DNA of 64,000 nucleotides from Drosophila pseudoobscura (lineage: Eukaryota; Arthropoda; Insecta; Diptera; Drosophilidae), in NCBI RefSeq assembly GCF_009870125.1, contig NC_046683.1, forward strand, positions 15,757,001-15,821,000, in the 5' to 3' direction. A program made the position numbers and the translations under genes. The notes beneath the pieces were generated by a model. It did not search any database. It saw only the letters and a list, made by a program, of their open reading frames with translations, and had not been told where the DNA came from. Below, piece after piece: positions 13,301 to 25,162 of the stretch; position 1 is the first letter of the stretch, and each line of letters opens with the position of its first letter.

Positions 13301-14200
13301 TATAGCGCGTCGTTTATTTTTATTTTTTGCTTTGTTTTTCTTTTTAAATGAGTTTCGGTGGAGTCGATGATACTTCTATTTAGTAAAACACACGAAAATG
13401 GAAGATTTATTTTTTTGCTTCGTTTTTTTTTTGTTATTGTGTGCGCCTCTGTGTGTTTGTGTGTCTCAAGTGAGTGAGAACGTTCTGGTGGGGGTGAAGT
13501 GATGGGAGGGGAGGGGAGGGGAGGCTGTGGGGAGAGTTGAGAGCGAGCGGGTGTGTGATGAGCACTTCCGCTTCCGCTGCTAGTGGGGCAATTATACTGC
13601 TACTAAAACCGTTCGAGCGCAAATAAATACCAAGAACAACAAAACACTAACCATCGAGCAGCGCTGGAAAGAGAGACGGAAAGTGAGAGAGCTTAGGCCG
13701 ACTAGCCGACTAATTGTTACCCAGCAACGGCTGAAAAATCCACTAAATACGACGCGGTGAGTCCAAATGCCACATTTTATTGACATACAGCTAATTTCAT
13801 ACAGTCACCAATATGTACATACATATATTCCTGTTACTGGCTTTTTAGGCCGAACGCAGGTTGAAAGCAATAATGGTTATGGATGCGCCTCACTTTCTTT
13901 AAGATGAGGCGGTCAAAAAAATTGACCAGGAGTCATGTCGTGGCTGTTGGCAGACGTAAAACTTTTTGTATGTGAAAAGTACAGACATATGTATGTACAT
14001 ACATATGTATTTACTTACATACATATGTGCATATTATTATAATACTGTACCTCATTTTGTTGCTTATATTTAAAGCTAAATGTTGTGTGTCTTCGCTGGA
14101 CTCGTGAAAATTGCTGTTTTTTTTACTTGAAAATGCATTTTTCTGTTTCTCACGAAAAAAAAGTTTGATACAAAATTTGCGAATTCCAATTCCCGCACAT
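10346..14200. other. Noncoding DNA with GAGA-rich and pyrimidine-rich tracts
   Basis: No supported gene. The stretch 12330-12440 is rich in GAGAG/GAGCG words and looks promoter-like. It is followed at 12440-12780 by TTGTT-rich sequence resembling antisense of a CAA-rich 5' UTR. TACATATG runs occur near 13255-13290 and 13985-14030. A 240-bp element with inverted ends is listed separately. Confidence 0.5.
11082..11321. mobile_element. MITE-like element with 11-bp inverted ends
   Basis: The stretch starts with ATACCCTTGCA and ends with its exact reverse complement TGCAAGGGTAT, 240 bp in all. The interior is AT-rich and has no ORF. Many dispersed Drosophila sequences carry ATACCCTTGCA-type ends, so a small nonautonomous repeat is likely. 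No clear target-site duplication is visible. Confidence 0.45.
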
Positions 14201-14204
14201 TTTG

Positions 14205-14460
14205 GCCGAACAGCTGTGTATGAAGTGTGGCCGCACTCCGTACGGAAATTAGTGCGGCCTTAAAAATAATAAAAACGCGTTTATGATTTAAGTTTTGCTT
14301 GAATTGCAAAAACAAAATAAGGTGTAAAACATCAACAAATTGGAAAAGACAAGGAAAATGTTTTTTATTTGTTGGCGATGTGAAAAAATATGATACAATA
14401 TAATTAAAGAAATTTTCGCGCATTTAGTGTGACCATATCGTGGGAGTTATCGATATCGGC
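14205..14460. promoter_or_regulatory. Housekeeping-type core promoter (DRE, Motif 1, E-box)
   Basis: Near 14450 the sequence contains TATCGATA, the DNA-replication-related element. Just before it is AGTGTGACCA, the reverse complement of Ohler Motif 1 (TGGTCACACT). An AACAGCTGTG box near 14210 resembles the E-box of Ohler Motif 5. At 14228-14259 the 9-mer GGCCGCACT is followed after 14 nt by its inverse AGTGCGGCC. This combination is known from dispersed or bidirectional housekeeping promoters. The rightward side leads to the two small ORFs at 14.55-14.89 kb. Leftward, an AT-rich 115-codon frame begins almost at once and is probably not coding. Confidence 0.6.
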
Positions 14461-14554
14461 GTGAAAGGCTATTTCAAAGTTTAAGTAAAAATTTCATTGT
14501 GTAATATAAATATTCTTCCGGACCTACCAGAGGTACAATTAAAACAGGATTTCA

Positions 14555-14707
14555 ATGCAGACGCTATATTCGAGCGGAGTTTCAATCCATGTGTCGTACG
14601 GGCTGTCCATCCGCCCCTCCCCTAAGGGAAGGGCTAAAGGAATGGCCGCAGTAAAAGAAAAAAAAAAGCTAGGCGGAGTGGCGCCAAAATACAAGAAGAA
14701 GTATTAG
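14555..14707 (+). CDS. Candidate small ORF, 50 codons, lysine-rich C-terminus
   Basis: The first ATG-initiated frame of good length after the DRE/Motif 1 promoter, starting about 100 nt downstream. The start context TTTCAATGC is acceptable. The product begins MQTLYSSGVSIH and ends GGVAPKYKKKY, with 11 lysines in the last 28 residues. No family is recognised. In the +2 frame over the first half, an overlapping open stretch (ILPDLPEVQLKQDF..., about 14490-14618) also looks coding, so the true frame, or a frameshift between the two, is unresolved. A second small ORF starts 10 nt after this stop. Confidence 0.3.
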   Translation: MQTLYSSGVSIHVSYGLSIRPSPKGRAKGMAAVKEKKKLGGVAPKYKKKY

Positions 14708-14716
14708 ATCATTGCA

Positions 14717-14894
14717 ATGCCATCAAATAAGAAAAAACACTACACCTTATACGCCAGACACCAATGGGTATGTATAATCTGTATTTTCTGATAGAAGCTA
14801 AATTCTTTAATCTTTTTAGCTCCATTCAAGTGAATGTACACACAAAGCAAAGCGAGAACGGAACCACGACAACGCATGTACAGTAGAGGGATAA
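14717..14894 (+). CDS. Candidate small spliced ORF, 41 codons
   Basis: ATG at 14717 opens MPSNKKKHYTLYARHQW and runs to a GTATGT donor at 14768. A 52-nt intron ends with CTTTAATCTTTTTAG at 14819. The second exon continues in frame (LHSSECTHKAKRERNH) to a TAA at 14892-14894. Without splicing the frame stops within the intron. The intron is close to the usual lower size for Drosophila, with a good branch and pyrimidine tract, which argues for a real transcript from the promoter at 14.2-14.46 kb. The peptide is short, basic and unrecognised. The locus could instead be a noncoding RNA gene with incidental ORFs. Confidence 0.35.
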
Positions 14895-17800
14895 CTTTAA
14901 AGGATTACAATATGTACCTACGTACTCCCAATTACGTAAATACATCTGCCTGTATGTACATACTAGTGCAGAAGTATCTAGCTAGGGACGTGTCTTATAG
15001 AGTCCTCTGCTTAATGGATTTCAATTGGAACTGCAGAAAAATATCAACAGAAGACGAAGCCTGTGTCTGTAGCCACCCTGTAGAGGCGTCACTTGATTGT
15101 TCTTGTTGCTGTTGCTTGTTCAAGGGGCACACGTCAATAATTGCGCTTGAAAAGAAGTTAAGGAAAACACAATCAAGCAGAAGCAGAAGCGGCAGCAGCA
15201 GTAGAGTGGCAATGGTAGTGCCGGCGGCAGGAGGACCAAGAGGCAAGAGGCAGCCAAGCGGTGGAGGTCCTACCAAGATCTCTGCAGTCAGTCGGTCCCC
15301 TTTCGAACTTTAATGTGAAAATCATGCAATGAACCAAATTCAAACGGAAATGATTCACACTCCAGCTGAAACACAATTCAAGTAGGGGAACGGAACCCCA
15401 GAACCCCCGACAACCAGAAGCAAAAGTACAATATAAATATATGTACATAGTCGTACATACATGTGTATGTATGTATGTATGTTGATGCAGAAGGCGGATG
15501 GACGGACGGGGGTCTCAAATCGAAATTGCGTTTTCAACAACAATTGTTACAACAACAATGACGCCATTTGGAAGAACAATAACAATTTCACCCCCATAAG
15601 ATGTCTAAGAGCGAGAGAGACAGGGACTGAGACTGAGACTGAGACCGGGTACCGAGTACCGATGAAAGCAGATGAAACACTCGAGGGAGGACCGACCGAC
15701 CACCGCCACATGTCGAGGAGCATGTGCCCCCAGACAAATGTCAACGCAAATATTTCACTTCCTGTTCTTTTTCCCATTTATTCGAAGATTCCCCCGTTCG
15801 TTTGTTCGACTTGACTGCTAAGCTTCGACAAAAGGTTCAAAGGTCAAGGATTTTCACGTTTAATTAGACATGGATACGGTTTTTCATCACCATCACCATC
15901 ACCAGCATGAGAATCCAGCATTCAGCATCCAGCAGTCAGCATCCAGCATCTGCGAGGGCGTGTGCGTAGGCGGCAACGGCGACGGCGACAACAAAGAAGC
16001 GGTATTTAAATTTCCAATTAGCCCAGTGAGAGGTCGGATGGGTGAGTGGGTGGCATGTGGCCTGTGGCCTGTGGCGGGTGGCTGGAAGCTTCCAGTAAAT
16101 ATACCTGAATGGCACAAAGAAGTGTTTGAAGCTTAAATCGCCTTTAGGACAATGGCGCCGCCCGGGTAGCAGGTCTCGTCCGCCTGTGGGCGGCGACTTT
16201 GGCGCGTGGGCGATTCCGGCTAAGAACGACAAGGTTAAGCTCTTGATGGAATTATAGAATTATACGTAGTTTAAATATACATATACATATGTACACTGGT
16301 ACGATGGGACTATCTTTTTCGAGTGTCCACTCAAGATCCTTCAAGTATGATGCAGGCCTGAGTATAAAGAAACCCAATCCTTAGTTGCAGTGTAGTTTGA
16401 GGGAGAGCCAGGGCCTGTTACAGGGCCGGGGTCCAAATTAAAGTTGAATAACTTTTAAAAAACTTAAATTTCGCTCACAGTCGATAAAAACTCGTCTGTT
16501 TTCGTGGATGGGGCGTGGGGGTAAGGAGAGGGCGACACTGGTGCAACAAATTAAATGCATTAAATGTCAACTCTGGCACTTGTTGTCCACGCTGATAGTT
16601 TCATTAAATGGAAAAGCGAATTTTTGCGCATTTTCCGCAAAAGTACGAGTATTTTTTCCCCGCGTTTTTCCTGCTTTTTCCTGCTTTTTTCTGTCGCTGT
16701 CTTTGAGGGGACGGACGAGCAGGCAAATCCCACTGAGACGCCGTCTGTGTCTCATCTTGAGCAACCTCCAGGCAGACAGTATTTTTCTGGCTGTTTTCCT
16801 CTGTCTTGTGTCTCTTTATCTGAGACTCCAAGCTGCAAGGCATGCCATTTTCCATTTGCCATATTTCAATTGCATTTTAATTCATTTGAGTGTGTTCCAG
16901 TGTGTGTCTTCTGTATGCCACATTTTCTGCGGTTTCTTTGCCCTTTTCGAGGGGAGACACCCTGCCAGCCAGGAGCCTAAACAAATTCTATAAAAATAAA
17001 ACAATTCATTAAAGATTTTTAAAGCCCCAAATATATCAGAAAGAGTCGCTTTGGTTCATGGAGTAGAACGGGGTCTATATTTCTTCAAAATGGTAAGTTT
17101 TGAATGCCTCTGAATCAATAGAAGCAACCTTCACGCAACTGGAGACCCCATATTTGTTCACACATTCTATTTGTTCATTCCACAGATGCCACGCGGGCAC
17201 TTTTGTGGCACTGAATCGCATACGCATCCGCGGGTTCCACATCTGGGGAAGCCAGAAAGGTATGATCCAGCAGCCACTGGAGTGTGGCACCGTTGTCCGT
17301 CCTCTCGTACCAAAGGCAGGAATACACAGAAGCAGGAGCCTTCGTCTGCCAAGTATTTTGAAGTGTTTGTCATTTGAATTTGAATTAAATTTCTACTTAT
17401 TGTTTTCATGTGATGCTGTAACATCTTCGGGGAATGCTGCCACCGATGGACTCTGGATAATCAATCTGTAATCTGTGAGTTCATCATTTGTGTGCCTCCT
17501 GAGTGAAGGTAGAGCTAGTCGTATAATCACAAAAATGCAACTATACTAGTTTTAATTAAATTGTAAGATATCCAGTGAATCTGCACACCTCTTAAAGTTG
17601 ATTGCAATTCAAGAATAAGAACTCCAGAGAATGTTTAGCCCTTCAAGCTGTTGCACCTTTTAAAGTAAGCTTTTCAGCACAGTTTATTCTATTCTAAAAA
17701 GTCGACCATTGATTAGTATTCATCACCTTTCCATTTGAACACTTCCCTTGCTTATCTTATTTTCCTCTTATTTATTCTGTTATTCATTCTTCCTTTCTCC

Positions 17801-20800
17801 TTCGTAGAGTGTTTTTTCAACGATGTTTAATAATTTAATTTAAACATTTGCCGCGCCCGAATGACTCGGGATTCGATGGATTCAGCCGGCCCAGCCCCCT
17901 CACCGTTTTCCACATTTCTGTGGCATGTTTTTCTCGGCTGCTGCTAAGCCATTTATTGTTGTCCTTTGCATGTTTCCTCCCTTTGTGTAGAGGGTATGAC
18001 GCCTATGACTAGGCGTTTGCATTGCACAGACTGAACATTAGGTCTAGTCACTAAGTAGTCTATAAGTCTATATAAGGATACATTTTTCAGACAAACACTC
18101 GAATTTTTATAGCACTTCATTCATTCAATCCCTCTTAAGTCTTGACCTAAAGAAAAGGTATGGCAAACGCATTTTTAAAGAAATTGGAATACCAAATATT
18201 AATTCTGCTTGAAAAACTATACCATTTGAATAGCAAACTGCATCGGATCCTAAATGCAGGTTTAAAGTCGAAACTGGGTCGCCATGTCATAGTGATATTC
18301 TTTCACGAATAATCTAGCCAATCCATAATATCATTTGTTTCTTGATAGCTTTGTATCAAAGTCAATTGAAATAGTTTAAATTTTTAGAAAATAGGAAATA
18401 CAAATATTAAATTTAAATAAGAAATTTTATCGATCAAATATTCTCATATCAATGGTCAGATGTATGTGAAAATATATACTAATATTACCTGAGTAAATAT
18501 TATATATATTACAACCTAAAATTCCCTTATAATAGTACATATGTACATATATACAATATGTACGTATATAATATAAACCTACACTATTTCAGTTACTGGT
18601 ATAATAAGGAAATATATTTAGGACTAGTCCCCATTTGGTAGACTTTTAGTTGTGGATCATTCTAAATTCTACGTACAGATTGGTACACGTTCCTAATACT
18701 AGAGATTGTTTGGTTGTCCAGTTGGGGATCGTATGTGAGTCCCTTAAGTCCATGCTGTATCTAAGGGTATCTAAGACTGCGGTTATACGCGACATTCGGC
18801 AAGAATTACTTTTTTTGTTTTGGCTTAAATGAGTTTCTTATGGTTTTTTAATTTTCTTTGATTTGATTTCCATTTCCGTCTTTCGTTTTCCATTTCCCGT
18901 TGCCCACCGCTTTTCATCTCGGTGATTCATTTCCATCTCACCGACTTGTCCAGGCCATGCATAAATATGTTTTTCCTTTCGCCGTTCGTCCTGCGCCGCC
19001 CTTGCAGTTTCTTATTTATTTATTCGCCTTGTATTCCATTCTGTTCTGTGATTCGGAGTCTTCTTCTTCGTTTTAATAGCTTCATAAAAATTTCTTCATT
19101 TGATTTCATGTCAATTTGGCCCCAATCCCCGTCCGACCGACCCCCCACACTCCACGGCACCAAACCAAATGATCAAAATAAAATAATAAAATGCAAGTAA
19201 ATGAAAATGAAAGGCAAATAAAATTTTATTAACTTTAAGCCAAGTGGCGGGACATTTTGCGGTCCGTCGGATTGGTTTGTGTTTAGGGCGCGTTTAAGGC
19301 TAACACGAAATATGAGAAGGACGAATAAATGAGTGAGTGCCACGCTCGTAAACAAGATTCAATCGGTGCGACTTTTTACTCCAGGACCGTCAAGGACCCC
19401 GTGGCTCCACTCATTTGTTTTCGATGAGGAATAGTGTTTCCATTATTTCCTATATTTAAATTCGCTGTCTCTCACAGAGAAAAGACCCTAAGAATGGCAT
19501 AGTTACACTTAGATTAAAAGTTATTACCAAGAGTGGAATTTTTAAAAAGAAAGAAACTTAACTTTTACCATTCAAATGAAATATATTTGATTCAAAAATA
19601 TTTTATATTGAAGAAAAATATTTATCTAATTTAAATTACTTTATATTGAATATATTACCTAAGAAGAATGTTTTCTTTTGGTTCATTTAAAATTTTTTTT
19701 TTTTTTTAGATTAAATATGGAACGTATTAAAAAAACTTTTTAGTACATATATTAATTAATCAAAGTGAATATAATTTTGTTTTTACTATTCCATCTTTCT
19801 CTTAGTGTACCATCTTTATTTTTACAACATTATTAATTTTGAGTTCAGGTGTAATTGCTTGATATAAATGTTCACTTGATTTCTTTTTATGAGCTACAAT
19901 TGTAATCTTTTTACAAGTGAAAACCCACGATAAAATTGTAATATTTAATGTTTTTTTAAAATTAAGTCAAATGAGAGCTTGAGGACGTATATATGTATGT
20001 ATATAAATATCATAGACATATCTTTAATTATAACTTCAAACAATTCATTCGGACAAAGTTCATTCATCGGTTTTTAGTGTTGCAAAATTTCTGGAATGCT
20101 GAAGTTTCGTTTTCTCTTGAATTCCTCGTCATTAAAGAATAGATCCCGTTCCGAGGATTCATAGCATAATTCCAGAATCCACAATATTTTTTTATCGCCT
20201 CCACTTAAAGCACCTTCTCTGCCCTCTCCATGCACCACACTCCGTGTACTCCCTTCGCATTGAACACTGAAAATAGATTCTTTGTGTAGTTTCGTCCCCT
20301 CTCGATGGCCTGCACCCAACTTGCAACTTGCAACGCCCTTCCACTCTCACTCTTTCGCTTTCTTTTTCTCTTTATGTAGGGGACGCAGGTCCTCAATGAA
20401 TTTCCGGACTCGGGGAACGAACGAACCCTTGTCGTCATTGTTGATGGATTGGGGGAACTGGGCACTGCCATGCTCTTCTCTATTTATTTTCTTGTTTTCC
20501 CCTGCTTTAGAAAATTAAATTTATTCATAATTTCTACCGAGCGATGTTGTTTTTTGATTACTCTAATACGTGGGGTATTATGATTTTTACTAGCAACTAG
20601 TTCTGTAGCTTTTTATTAATTTTTTAGATGGTTTCTATGCTAGTGCTACAAGGCTTACTTATAATTAGTCACACAACTATTTTAATCTTATACATACATA
20701 TATATCTGATAATTTTTCCAGTGAATTTGAATACTCAAAAATTACATGCCTATATAGTAATTTTTTTTATGATACATTTTAATTTGAATATTTTTTTGGT

Positions 20801-20925
20801 TTGTTTTTAGTTTTATTTATCTGTATTTGCACTTAGAATATTTATTTTTGCAGACATGCAATAATGGCCTATCTACTAATACAGATTTGAAAATAGAAAA
20901 TATTATCAGTGGCCATTATCGTCGA
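14895..20925. other. Noncoding DNA, AT-rich towards the right
   Basis: No supported gene. It holds a CAT/CAC repeat at 15886-15905 followed by an irregular CCAGCATTCAGCAT minisatellite to about 15950, and TACATATG runs at 15440-15482, 16275-16292 and 18535-18570. A candidate exon is listed at 17186-17259. From 17.5 to 20.9 kb the sequence is strongly AT-rich. Confidence 0.5.
17186..17259 (+). other. Candidate internal exon (74 nt)
   Basis: An acceptor with a pyrimidine-rich tract (TTTGTTCATTCCACAG) precedes the stretch and AAG/GTATGA follows. One frame is open and protein-like through the exon (CHAGTFVALNRIRIRGFHIW). Another frame starts with ATG (MPRGHFCGTESH). The length is not a multiple of three, so inclusion would shift the frame of a host gene. 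No partner exon was found in the window. Confidence 0.2.
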
Positions 20926-20929
20926 TAAT

Positions 20930-21375
20930 TGGATGAGTGTAACACCCAAAAGGAAGCAATTTGGACTCCATTAAGTATAAACTTATATTCTTGGACACCA
21001 TCAATAGACTAGTCTGTCTGTCCGTCGTCCCGACGAGCCACTAGATCACAGAGACTTGAAAAGCTAGAGCAGGCTTTATGTAAAAATTTCACCTTGCCCC
21101 AAAAAGTACGAAAATCTGTGGCATCCACAATTTTGAACATACCAGAAAACCGAAAACTCGAAATCATAGAAAAGGACATTATTTACCAGATTTCCGAAAC
21201 TGGTTTGAATTGTTCCAGAAGGAACAGATAATATTGCAGTCGCTACCCAACTCCCCACCACGCGCTTACTCATTCTCTCCCTCTCTCTCATGCACTCTTC
21301 CTCGTGCAGTGTGCGCCCTACGGCGGAGATACTTCTTCCCACTCGATAATGTTCGAGAGGTGAAGTTGTTTGAGT
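20930..21375 (+). mobile_element. DINE-1/ISY-like repeat copy (Helitron-type, partial)
   Basis: The stretch contains, in order, GTAACACCCAAAAGGAAGC, a TATATTCTTGGACACCATCAAT-like segment, GTCTGTCTGTCCGTCGTCC, and CGAAAATCTGTGGCATCCAC. It ends in a CTCTCTCTCATGCACTCTT tract and a CCCACTCG end. The same blocks in the same order occur at 55.5-56.04 kb. I recognise this from memory as the body of the DINE-1-like family common in obscura-group flies. It is diverged, with no coding capacity expected. Confidence 0.6.
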
Positions 21376-22945
21376 CTTCGTAGGATATCTGGACAATATG
21401 CACCTTACATACTTTTTTCTGCTTCTGTTCTCCAGGGGATTAAAACTTTCGACCACTGTGGAGTTTTACGTCTGTCTCGCTCCATTTTTTGGAACGATTT
21501 GCAGGCACATTAATGTAGTGGTCGCTAAGCAGGGGGATGGGCAGGACAACTGTACCTGCGGATGACAAATACTAAAGAATTGTAGTGGGGTTGGGCTGAT
21601 CAGAAAATACACCCAAACTAAATTTGAAGAAATGAAAATAAATACAACCAAAAAACAGACGAAACAAGTGGCGAAAAAACAAACAAAAAAAAACCCTGGA
21701 GGTGGGGATGGGAGAAAGTAGAAATTAAAGGTGAAATGGCGCAAAGGTAGAGCCAGAATAATGGCAACAACAAAGGGAACAAAAAGAAAGCAAAGTAGGA
21801 AATTATGATATCATCTTTATGACGCCATTATGGTGGCTATCCTGTCGCTCCTCTGCTTTGTTGTGGGAAGGGTGCTGCGGGTGCCCGTACCCGCATGTGG
21901 GTCCCATCCCGTCCCGTGCACCCTTCCGTCAGCATGCTATGACTAACTGTCAGCCCTGACACAGCCACAACCTCCATCCCCTCTTGGGGGATGTGGGGGA
22001 TTTGCTGTCAGGGCAAACTGTTGTAAATGTCAAAGACCGGAAAAAGCAACACACAACCCACACACATGGAGCAAGGAAGCAGGGCAAGTGGCAGCGTAAC
22101 AACAGAAGAAGCCGAAGCTGACTAGAAATGCAACAGTTATGTGGCGCCACCACCGATGTCGACTACTGTCTGTCTGCCTGCCTGCCTGCCTGTCTGTCTG
22201 CCTGTCTGCCTGCCTGCCTGCCTGTCTATGTGCTAAGCCAAAAGGGTTAAGAGCGCCCAAGACAAAATGAAGCACATCTTTTCTGTTGTTTTGTTGCGTC
22301 TTTGTATTTTTTTTTGGCACTTTTGAAACCGCAAAAATGCATTCGGATGGGCGTCTGGCAAACGAAAGCTTTAAAAAAGATTTTGAGCTCCATTTTTTGC
22401 GGAAATAATCGCACCAGAGAGAAAAAAACTGGATCAAATGGAGCGAAGGCTTAGTCCCCTCTACCATTGAATAGTCGATAATGGTTCTTCGCTTAATAAA
22501 ACACTTTTAAGTTATAACCTTGGCAGTGCTTGAACTATGGAAATTACTATACACGCATTACTATACAGGCCCCAGTTCTCTTTCCCCAGGCAGTACCTGT
22601 AGCAAACCAGAGATGATGCACTTCGGATTATGCCCGAACTGAGCGATCTACACGATTACATCTAGATATTTTTATACATACATACATATGTAAATCAGTG
22701 ATATACAAATATATACTACATGAAAAATTCATAAAAACTTAATAAAATGCTAAGATCATAAAGGTTAGAAAAATAATACCTAGCTCTCTGAAAAAGAAAA
22801 AGTTGAGTAAGGATTCGTGGTTCAGAGTTATCTAAATAGCGCACTTTTGTATGTCTACAAACTATGGAAAACTTTGAAGGTGGCCCCGCCAGGAAATTGG
22901 CGATTTTTGCCTAGAGAACTTGAGAAATAAGAAAGGGAAATCCTC
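21376..22945. other. Noncoding flank of the Tudor pseudogene
   Basis: No gene seen. A tetranucleotide tract is listed separately. At 22450-22800 the sequence is AT-rich and unremarkable. Confidence 0.5.
22166..22227. repeat. Tetranucleotide microsatellite (CTGT/CTGC)n
   Basis: About 15 tandem CTGY units alternate between CTGT and CTGC. They may have grown from the GTCTGTCTGTCC motif found in DINE-1-like repeats, but the surrounding sequence does not show the rest of that element. Confidence 0.85.
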
Positions 22946-23580
22946 TTACTGATCAAGATCAGAATCATATGAACCATAAACGTCCTCAGCGGGCTGGGTA
23001 CAGCCGTGATCCATCAGATAGACGATCAGTTCGGCATATTCGCCAAGGAATCGAAACACACAGCCATCCTGCAGACGATTGACCAGCATCAAGTCCTGCT
23101 CCACGTCGAGTATTTTACTTTTGAGATACTCCACGCAATGGACAAATCCTTTTAGGGCAAGGTGCTTTTTGTACGACGCCCAAAGAAGCATCTGCGCAAG
23201 GAACCAGAGCATCTACGAGCACAAACTCTGTATTGCCGTAGACCACATAAAATGTTTTGTATGCCCAGCCCAGTCCTCTATGATCTGGGCGCGATAATAG
23301 GAGCCGTCGTTGTGGAGAGCCAAAACTATGTCCAAATAATGCGGTTTCTGCTTGAACTGACTCTTGACCGATGGCAGATTATTCTGGTCGATACCAGTGG
23401 GGCAGAGTCATCCACAAATTGGCCATACATAAGTTATCAGCATGTTCACAGTGCTTTCCATAACTTCTGGCACGTTCAAGTCCTTGGTGGCAGCTAAGAA
23501 AGAAAAGGAGATGTAACCGAGTATGATTTTTGTATATTTTTCGACTTACTCTTGAAGCAATCATTGGCCGTATCTGCCAT
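22946..23580 (-). pseudogene. Broken single-Tudor-domain gene
   Basis: The minus-strand start MADTANDCFK is followed by a normal 56-nt intron (23549-23494, GTAAGT to TTTCTTAG), then a coding-like second exon. A Tudor core is clear: ALHNDGSYYRAQIIEDW followed by YKTFYVVYGNTEFV, with the FYVxYGNTE signature of Tudor domains that bind methylated arginine in piRNA and splicing factors. The C-terminal part (LVNRLQDGCVFRFLGEYAEL) runs to a stop at 22946. The frame is interrupted by one stop before the Tudor core and at least two frame changes, one inside the core and one after it, so no intact product is expected unless this is assembly error. It sits about 130 bp outside the left edge of the tandem array and is not amplified with it. 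Confidence 0.65.
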
Positions 23581-23822
23581 GCCCCTGGGCGACTGACTTT
23601 GACTGGTCCTGACTAGAATCAACTGGCTAGCTTAATTGTGGGACCAATAGCTCTGCTGCTGGGTAAGAGGAAGTGATAAGATCGATTTCCTTGCCTAATT
23701 GTGCGTCCTGTCGCTGGACCTCGTAAAGAGCTTTCGAATGCATTGAATTTCAATTGTTTATGAATAAAATGTACAAATAACACAAGCAGCAGGTTGACGA
23801 AGACTGACTCAAGTGTTGCAGC

Positions 23823-24772
23823 ATGCGTACAAGCTGGTACAGAATCGTGCGTTACCCAACACTGGTGGCGGATGGCTCTGGAACTTTCTGGAAGATATTG
23901 GTAAAAGAAGAAATCGATTGAGTGTCCACATTTGTGAGTAGTTTTTTATGATATACTCTTAGCCGTAATTAAATAACGTATCGTTTTAGGACGACCCATT
24001 GGCCAACCGTTTGTGTGTTCCTCACCGGCGTTTTTGTGCCGGGCTCAATAAAAGCGCCCATTGCCCACCATCACGTCAACTGGAACCCACGAGATGTCTT
24101 CAATGAAACAGCTAAGCAGCTATTTTGCCATTTTGCGAAGCTGCTGAATGTTAAAGATTTAGTTGCCAGAGGTCCAGACGGATGAAGTGCGCCTGTCACG
24201 CGCAGCCGTTGCTCAGCTCATGGCGCGGAGCCACCGCTTTTCTACAGATTGCTGAAGACGCTATGGAGAAAAGCATTGCAATCTCGCAGCTCATGGCTTA
24301 TAATATAAAGCTCTTCATGTATGATACCCAGAAGAACAACTTTATCCATTGGCACACATTTGATCGATACATAAAGGACTAAAGGAACATGTATGTACAT
24401 TTTTTTTTCAATCTATTCGTTTTTAAAGAGATTGACAAGCATATTCCATGTAATTTATTTAGTGATCTATCGGTACAGCGTCCATCAATGATATACGGGA
24501 ATGGCAGCTCCCAGGAGAAACTCAACAAGATATTTCCCACTCTAAAAAGGATCCGAGTCAGTCGCATAATGATAGACTTGTGCGGGGAAATCCAAAGGAA
24601 TGGTAATCAAAGGTATTTTCCTTTTACGCATCTCCCTGCTGCACTGCATGTCCACCATTTCGCGGGCAAAGAGACCCTGCTCCAGGTGACGCTCTCTTGG
24701 CGTTATGTGCAGCATTATGTGGCGATATGTGTTATGTGGCGAATTCTGGAAGCTGTTGGAGAAGGGAATTAG
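23823..24772 (+). pseudogene. Decayed plus-strand gene, unit 1 (unrecognised)
   Basis: Coding-like stretches in changing frames run left to right with usable splice sites. They are YRIVRYPTLVADGSGTFWK; a 56-nt intron with GTGAGT donor and TCGTTTTAG acceptor (about 23934-23989); HHVNWNPRDVFNETAKQLF with NVKDLVARGPD; then IAEDAMEKSIAISQLMAYN with FIHWHTFDRYIKD followed by a stop. A possible 72-nt intron (GTATGT to TTATTTAG) leads in frame to DLSVQRPSMIYGNGSSQEK. At least two frame changes and a stop break the reading. The mixture resembles the linker and Tudor-like regions of large piRNA-pathway proteins, but I cannot name a family. Confidence 0.45.
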
Positions 24773-25162
24773 CCTCAAGCATCTATTTATTACCTGTTTA
24801 TCCGCTGAGCTATTGACTCAACTGCCTTCTTACTCGTTGCAGATTTTTGCCAGTCTTATGGCAGCTGGGAAATGATTACATGGACTGTTGCAAGCGTGGA
24901 GCTGCTTTGGTATACCCTTGCCAGACAGAGAGGCCTGACTGATTAAAAGCCAGAAAGCAGGAGACGCTCTTAGGATGCTGTGTTGGTCACAGGAATACCT
25001 GAAAGTATGCCGAAGGTGGCCATAGGCCAAACCTCTTTAAACGGCCATCGAAATCGATGTTGTGTAGAAGCAAAGGCTATAGACTATAGGTCAAACGCAT
25101 AAAACCCAAATTTAATAAAAAAGGCACCGTCAATGTCTTAAAACAGTCTTAACTGTCTTAAC

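Noticed and set aside
14076-14423. 115-codon minus frame starting beside Motif 1
   Set aside because: Very AT-rich, with Phe/Asn/Lys bias expected from noncoding DNA, and it crosses the inverted repeat of the promoter region.
24389-24772. 127-codon plus frame and opposite 78-codon minus frame (24542-24778) in each unit
   Set aside because: Both strands are open here, so at most one is real. The plus part up to about 24580 fits the spliced decayed gene, while the rest is uncertain. I did not annotate either as a separate gene.
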